DNA from: CAWUEZ02 sp963921355
Lineage (GTDB): Bacteria > Pseudomonadota > Alphaproteobacteria > Thalassobaculales > Thalassobaculaceae
DNA: 64,000 nt
Assembly: GCA_963921355.3 (NCBI GenBank)
Contig: OZ001190.1
Location: 4,774,001-4,838,000 of the forward strand
Direction of reading: 5' to 3'
Position numbers and translations under genes: made by a program. The notes under the pieces were generated by a model. It was not told where the DNA came from, made no database searches, and saw only the letters and a program-made list of their open reading frames with translations. Positions 60,975 to 64,000 of this stretch are shown here, in pieces. How positions within the stretch are numbered: position 1 is the first letter of the stretch; every line of letters begins with the position of its first letter.

Positions 60975-61951
60975 CCTGGGTCCCCGTGCTGGCCTGCGCG
61001 GTTATCGACCGGGCCCGGGCCGCTGTCAAAGGTGTCTGTGGCGACGGCGCCGGTCGGCACGCAGGCGCGCAGCACCTCGATCAGCGCCAGCACGTCGATG
61101 TCGGGTTCCCGGCTTCGCCGCCAGGCCACCGACACCGCCCGCCCGAGCTTCGGATCGCTCAAGTCGCGATAGCGCACCAGGCCGCCCATTGTCTCGCCCG
61201 CCCGGATCGCGGTTTCCGGAATCAGGCTGAACCCGCTACCTGCCGCGACCATCGCCTTCAGAGTCTCAAGACTCATCGCGGTGTGCTGAGGACGAATCCC
61301 CGCCGCGTTGCACACGGACAGGGCCTGGTCACGCAGGCAATGGCCGTCCTCCAGCAGGACCGCCTGATGAGCATCCCGACTGGCCAGGTCGACGGCTCCA
61401 AGGGATGTTGCGGCGCTTGCGGGCTCGATCAGACGGAAGCGTTCCCAATAGAGCGGGGCGATGTTCAGGCCTTCCGCCGAGACCGGCGGCGACAGGATGA
61501 CCGCGTCGAGGGTGCCGTCACGGAGCCGCTGCAGGAGACCGTCCGTCAGCCCTTCCTCGATCCGCAGTTCAAGGCCGGGGTGCGCTTCGCGGAGCGGGGC
61601 GAGCACTTTCGGCAGAAGATAGGGTCCGACCGTGGCTATAGCCCCCAGGGCGAAGCGTCCGGTCAGGGGATCATCCGAACCGGAATCCCCCGCCAGAAAC
61701 CGCCGCGCCGCGTCCAATGTCAGTCGGGCGCGCTCGACCGCCCGTTCGCCTTTGACCGTGATCAGAACCCGCCGGCTGGTGCGCTCAAAAATCCGATACC
61801 CGAGCAGAGCCTCCACCTTCTGAATGCCGGCCGACAGGGATGGCTGACTGACGTGGCAGGCGTCGGCGGCACGGCCGAAATGTGCGTGGTCGGCGACGGC
61901 GGCAACATATTCAAGCTCGCGCAGCGACAGGCCGTGCAGGGATTCAGTCAT
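60971..61951 (-). CDS. oxyR: hydrogen-peroxide-sensing LysR regulator OxyR
   Basis: 326 residues. HTH: LSLRELEYVAAVADHAHFGR, AADACHVSQPSLSAGIQKVE, IFERTSRRVLITVKGE. The effector domain carries the redox pair Cys-x8-Cys in GHCLRDQALSVC, the spacing of Cys199/Cys208 in E. coli OxyR, so it can form a disulfide on peroxide exposure. The dps gene diverges from it, and an ATAG-N7-CTAT site spans its start codon. Peroxide-dependent activation of dps is the expected circuit. Confidence 0.95.
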   Translation of the reverse strand: MTESLHGLSLRELEYVAAVADHAHFGRAADACHVSQPSLSAGIQKVEALLGYRIFERTSRRVLITVKGERAVERARLTLDAARRFLAGDSGSDDPLTGRFALGAIATVGPYLLPKVLAPLREAHPGLELRIEEGLTDGLLQRLRDGTLDAVILSPPVSAEGLNIAPLYWERFRLIEPASAATSLGAVDLASRDAHQAVLLEDGHCLRDQALSVCNAAGIRPQHTAMSLETLKAMVAAGSGFSLIPETAIRAGETMGGLVRYRDLSDPKLGRAVSVAWRRSREPDIDVLALIEVLRACVPTGAVATDTFDSGPGPVDNRAGQHGDPG

Positions 61952-61964
61952 AGCCAGAAGCTAT
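61950..61964. promoter_or_regulatory. OxyR half-site (ATAG-N7-CTAT)
   Basis: ATAG at 61950-61953 and CTAT at 61961-61964, seven bases apart, is the core of the OxyR consensus; on the minus strand it reads GATAG-N7-CTAT. It spans the oxyR start codon, fitting autoregulation. A second, degraded repeat one turn further toward dps (GTTC-N7-CGAT at 61972-61986) may complete a four-half-site operator. Confidence 0.7.
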
Positions 61965-62070
61965 CACGAAGGTTCGATTTATCGATTAGACGATTGGCCC
62001 TGCCCGTCCCATATCGAGCATGACACCGGTAATCTCTTTCCATGACTCTCATCTCACAGGGAGGCTCGCC

Positions 62071-62517
62071 ATGTCAGCGAACACCAATCCCGTCGTCCTC
62101 GCGCTCGAACAGGCCCTCGCGGACACCTTCGCGTTGAGCCTCAAGACGCAGAACTATCATTGGAACGTGGAGGGCCCCCAGTTCTTTTCCCTGCACGGCA
62201 TGTTCGAGGAGCAGTACACCGACGCCCAGGAAGCGGTGGACGAGCTGGCGGAACGGATTCGCGCCCTCGGCGCCGCGGCTCCCGGCGGATTGAAGGCGTT
62301 CCTCGACACCACCAAGATTGCCGATGCCAAGCAGGATGCGGACGCCCGCACGATGGTCGCCGACCTGGCCGACAGCCATGATACGGTCGCCGGTACCCTG
62401 AAGGACGGTATCGCCAAGGCCGAGGAAATCGGCGACGTGTCCACAGCCGACATGCTGACAGGGCGGCTGACCGTCCACAACAAGCACGCCTGGATGCTGC
62501 GCAGCACCAACAGCTGA
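62071..62517 (+). CDS. dps: Dps ferritin-like DNA-protection protein
   Basis: 148 residues from ATG 62071 (GGGAGG eight bases upstream). The ferroxidase site ligands fall in TQNYHWNVEGPQFFSLHGMF (two His) and EEQYTDAQEAVDELAERIRA (Asp/Glu). GRLTVHNKHAWMLRSTNS closes the four-helix bundle. Forms dodecamers that store iron and protect DNA against peroxide. Sits divergently from oxyR across a predicted OxyR site. In-frame ATG 62020 is excluded since it lies within the regulatory interval. Confidence 0.95.
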   Translation: MSANTNPVVLALEQALADTFALSLKTQNYHWNVEGPQFFSLHGMFEEQYTDAQEAVDELAERIRALGAAAPGGLKAFLDTTKIADAKQDADARTMVADLADSHDTVAGTLKDGIAKAEEIGDVSTADMLTGRLTVHNKHAWMLRSTNS

Positions 62518-62611
62518 CCAGGGATCCGCTCTGCCGTATCTCCGTCCCACGAAAGTCTGCCGCCGATGGCTGACCCAGGTCGGCCTCGCCTGCGCGCTGC
62601 CCACGAGTAGT

Positions 62612-63349
62612 GTGGCGGCACCGGTAGTCCAGCCGCCGGTCCCGGGACTGACTGCTGGCGAAACCGGAACCGTCCATACCGTCGCCTCGGGAGATACCGT
62701 TTCGCTGGAGAGCGGCTTGACCGTGCGCCTCGCCGGCGTCGAAGCACCGGCGGTAGCGGCGGATGGGCCGGCATGGCCGCTCGCGGAGATCGCGCGCGAA
62801 ACGACCAGATCGCTGCTCGCCGAGCGTCGCGTGATTCTGCTCTACGCGGAGGATCGAAGGGACCGGTGGCGCCGGGCGATTGCCCATCTGGTGCGACTGC
62901 CCGACCACCTGTGGGCCCAGGGCCATCTGCTGGACGCCGGTCTGGTGCGGGTGCGGACCACCAGATCGACCGCATCCGGTGCCAACAGGCTGCTGGCGCT
63001 CGAGCGGACAGCCCGTTCCAACCGCCTTGGTATCTGGGCCGACCGGTTCTACCGGATCCGCAATCCCGGCGAGACCTGGGAAGACCTCGACAGTTTCCAG
63101 ATCGTCGAGGGCCGCGTGGCCGATGCCGCGGAGGTCCGGGGAACCATCTATCTGAATTTCGGAACCGACTGGCGCCGGGACTTCACCTTTCGAATCCAGC
63201 GCGACGCCCGACGGAGATTCCGCCGTTACGTGGACGTCCCGTCAGACCTGACCGGCAGGGCCGTGCGGGGACGTGGTTGGGTGTTTCTCAGGAACGGTCC
63301 GATGATCGATCTGACGCATCCCGAGCAGCTTGAACTGCTGGCCAGCTAG
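62612..63349 (+). CDS. thermonuclease (SNase)-like domain protein
   Basis: The SNase-like fold begins with TVHTVASGDTVSLESGLTVR, LAGVEAPAV and ends in a beta/alpha tail (RYVDVPSDLTGRAVRGRGWV). Typical SNase catalytic residues (Arg/Glu/Arg) are only partly visible (ETTRSLLAERRVILLYAEDR, WRRAIAHLV), so activity is uncertain. Start is doubtful: GTG 62612 gives 245 residues, but the frame upstream (about 62531-62611) reads like a signal peptide (QVGLACALPTSSVAAP) and has only a CTG start with AGGGA before it. So the protein is probably secreted and longer than shown. It follows dps by 94 bases. Confidence 0.7.
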   Translation: MAAPVVQPPVPGLTAGETGTVHTVASGDTVSLESGLTVRLAGVEAPAVAADGPAWPLAEIARETTRSLLAERRVILLYAEDRRDRWRRAIAHLVRLPDHLWAQGHLLDAGLVRVRTTRSTASGANRLLALERTARSNRLGIWADRFYRIRNPGETWEDLDSFQIVEGRVADAAEVRGTIYLNFGTDWRRDFTFRIQRDARRRFRRYVDVPSDLTGRAVRGRGWVFLRNGPMIDLTHPEQLELLAS

Positions 63350-63467
63350 GGCCGGACCACGGGGCCGCGCCGCTGGATCTGTTCTAGGCCAACAGGTCTG
63401 GCATCCCCATATCCGCTGAAGCAAGATCCCGTATGCCCAGGCCAACGACTTCGGTTCTGCCATTCTG

Positions 63468-64000
63468 ATGCTCGACCCGTTGATCGGACTGCTTCGTTCC
63501 CTGATGCCCCGTCGGCCCCACCCCGCCGCTGTCGCCTTCGGGTTTCTGCTGTTGGCGGGTTGTTCGACCAATCCGGTGACCGGAAACCAGAGCTTCACCG
63601 CCTTCATGTCGCCGGCGGAGGAAGTCCGAATCGGCGCGGAGCAGCATCCCAAGATTCTCGACGAGTTCGGAGGCGCCTATGAGGAGGACGAGATCGGCGC
63701 CTATGTCGCCGTGCTCGGTGCCCGCCTGGCCGCCGTCTCCGACCGCCCGGACCTGAAGTTCACCTTCACGGTGCTCGACAGTCCGCTCGTGAACGCCTTC
63801 GCGCTGCCCGGAGGTTATGTCTATCTGAGCCGCGGTCTCATGGCGCTCGCCAACAACGAGGCCGAGCTGGCCGGCGTCGTCGGTCACGAGATCGGCCATG
63901 TCACGGCGCGCCATTCGGCAGAGCGCTACAGCCGGGGAGTGGTGGCGAACCTGGGCGCGGGGCTGCTGGGGGCGGTGATCGGCGATCGTGCCGTCGCAGA
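63468..64000 (+). CDS. M48-family zinc metalloprotease, lipoprotein, cut by window edge
   Basis: At least 177 codons, open to the right edge. ATG 63468, or ATG 63504 for a shorter signal; the latter gives MPRRPHPAAVAFGFLLLAGC with a lipobox, so a lipid-anchored periplasmic protein. The mature part has NPVTGNQSFTAFMSPAEEV, VLDSPLVNAFALPGGYVYLS and the zinc-binding motif VVGHEIGHVTARHSAERY, hallmarks of BepA/LoiP-like M48 proteases that maintain the outer membrane. The C-terminal (often TPR) part lies outside the window. Confidence 0.92.
   Translation, partial: MLDPLIGLLRSLMPRRPHPAAVAFGFLLLAGCSTNPVTGNQSFTAFMSPAEEVRIGAEQHPKILDEFGGAYEEDEIGAYVAVLGARLAAVSDRPDLKFTFTVLDSPLVNAFALPGGYVYLSRGLMALANNEAELAGVVGHEIGHVTARHSAERYSRGVVANLGAGLLGAVIGDRAVA

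Noticed and set aside
1..64000. CRISPR array, prophage or insertion sequence
   Set aside because: No regularly spaced repeats, no transposase or phage structural genes, no terminal inverted repeats with target duplications were seen.

Overview
The window looks like a chromosomal segment of a free-living alphaproteobacterium, most likely a Rhodospirillales-type marine or soil bacterium. This is inferred from the very high G+C content, the strong G/C bias at third codon positions, typical alphaproteobacterial families (TIGR02186, DUF2842, PAS_5, a FliG motor protein) and TTAA-N7-TTAA sites of the CtrA type. No phage, insertion sequence or CRISPR array was seen. One tRNA gene, tRNA-Arg(CCT), is present.

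Layout. 1-2.8 kb: end of a DMT permease, a LysR regulator with a perfect T-N11-A palindrome at its start, a frameshifted SDR gene and a VOC protein. 3.2-8.1 kb: a chemoreceptor followed by BLUF, PAS_5, BLUF and PAS_5 single-domain genes, a possible blue-light signalling module. 8.3-11.6 kb: PhyH-type oxygenase, zinc-type alcohol dehydrogenase, a 0.7 kb gene-poor stretch and a small P-loop kinase. 11.8-18.5 kb: histidine degradation (hutH, hutU, hutI, hutF) with an orphan ABC ATPase; hutG is not here. 18.6-26.1 kb: sulfur cluster with rhodanese, TauE/SafE exporter, TIGR02186 protein, universal stress protein and a SoeABC-like sulfite dehydrogenase. 26-27.7 kb: MFS transporter and DUF2842 protein.

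27.7-41.1 kb: a surface-glycan and secretion region. A type I secretion ABC protein and its HlyD adaptor run directly into pseC and pseB (pseudaminic acid synthesis). A sulfotransferase fused to two GT2 glycosyltransferases diverges from this operon and faces a tandem CydDC-like ABC exporter gene broken by an amber codon and a short deletion. 41.2-45.2 kb: LysR and GST genes, then an IclR regulator divergent from an SDR and a cupin dioxygenase across two 15-bp operator palindromes. 45.2-50.3 kb: MFS transporter, frameshifted adenylate cyclase, Rieske oxygenase, DksA-like protein and a lone fliG. 50.4-55.4 kb: DUF547 lipoprotein, AEC permease, an HNH nuclease gene with an in-frame TGA, MalY-type beta-lyase and D-cysteine desulfhydrase.

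55.4-64 kb: a cloverleaf-like intergenic repeat, CBS protein, tRNA-Arg, NTF2-like protein, HspQ, an unrecognised 352-residue protein behind a perfect CtrA box, rhomboid protease, PagL-type lipid A deacylase, prolyl aminopeptidase, oxyR and dps sharing a region with an OxyR half-site, a thermonuclease-like protein and the start of an M48 lipoprotein metalloprotease that runs off the window.

Four genes carry five apparent inactivating lesions (two single-base frameshifts, one deletion frameshift, two nonsense codons). Either this genome is losing genes or the assembly has residual errors; raw reads would decide.
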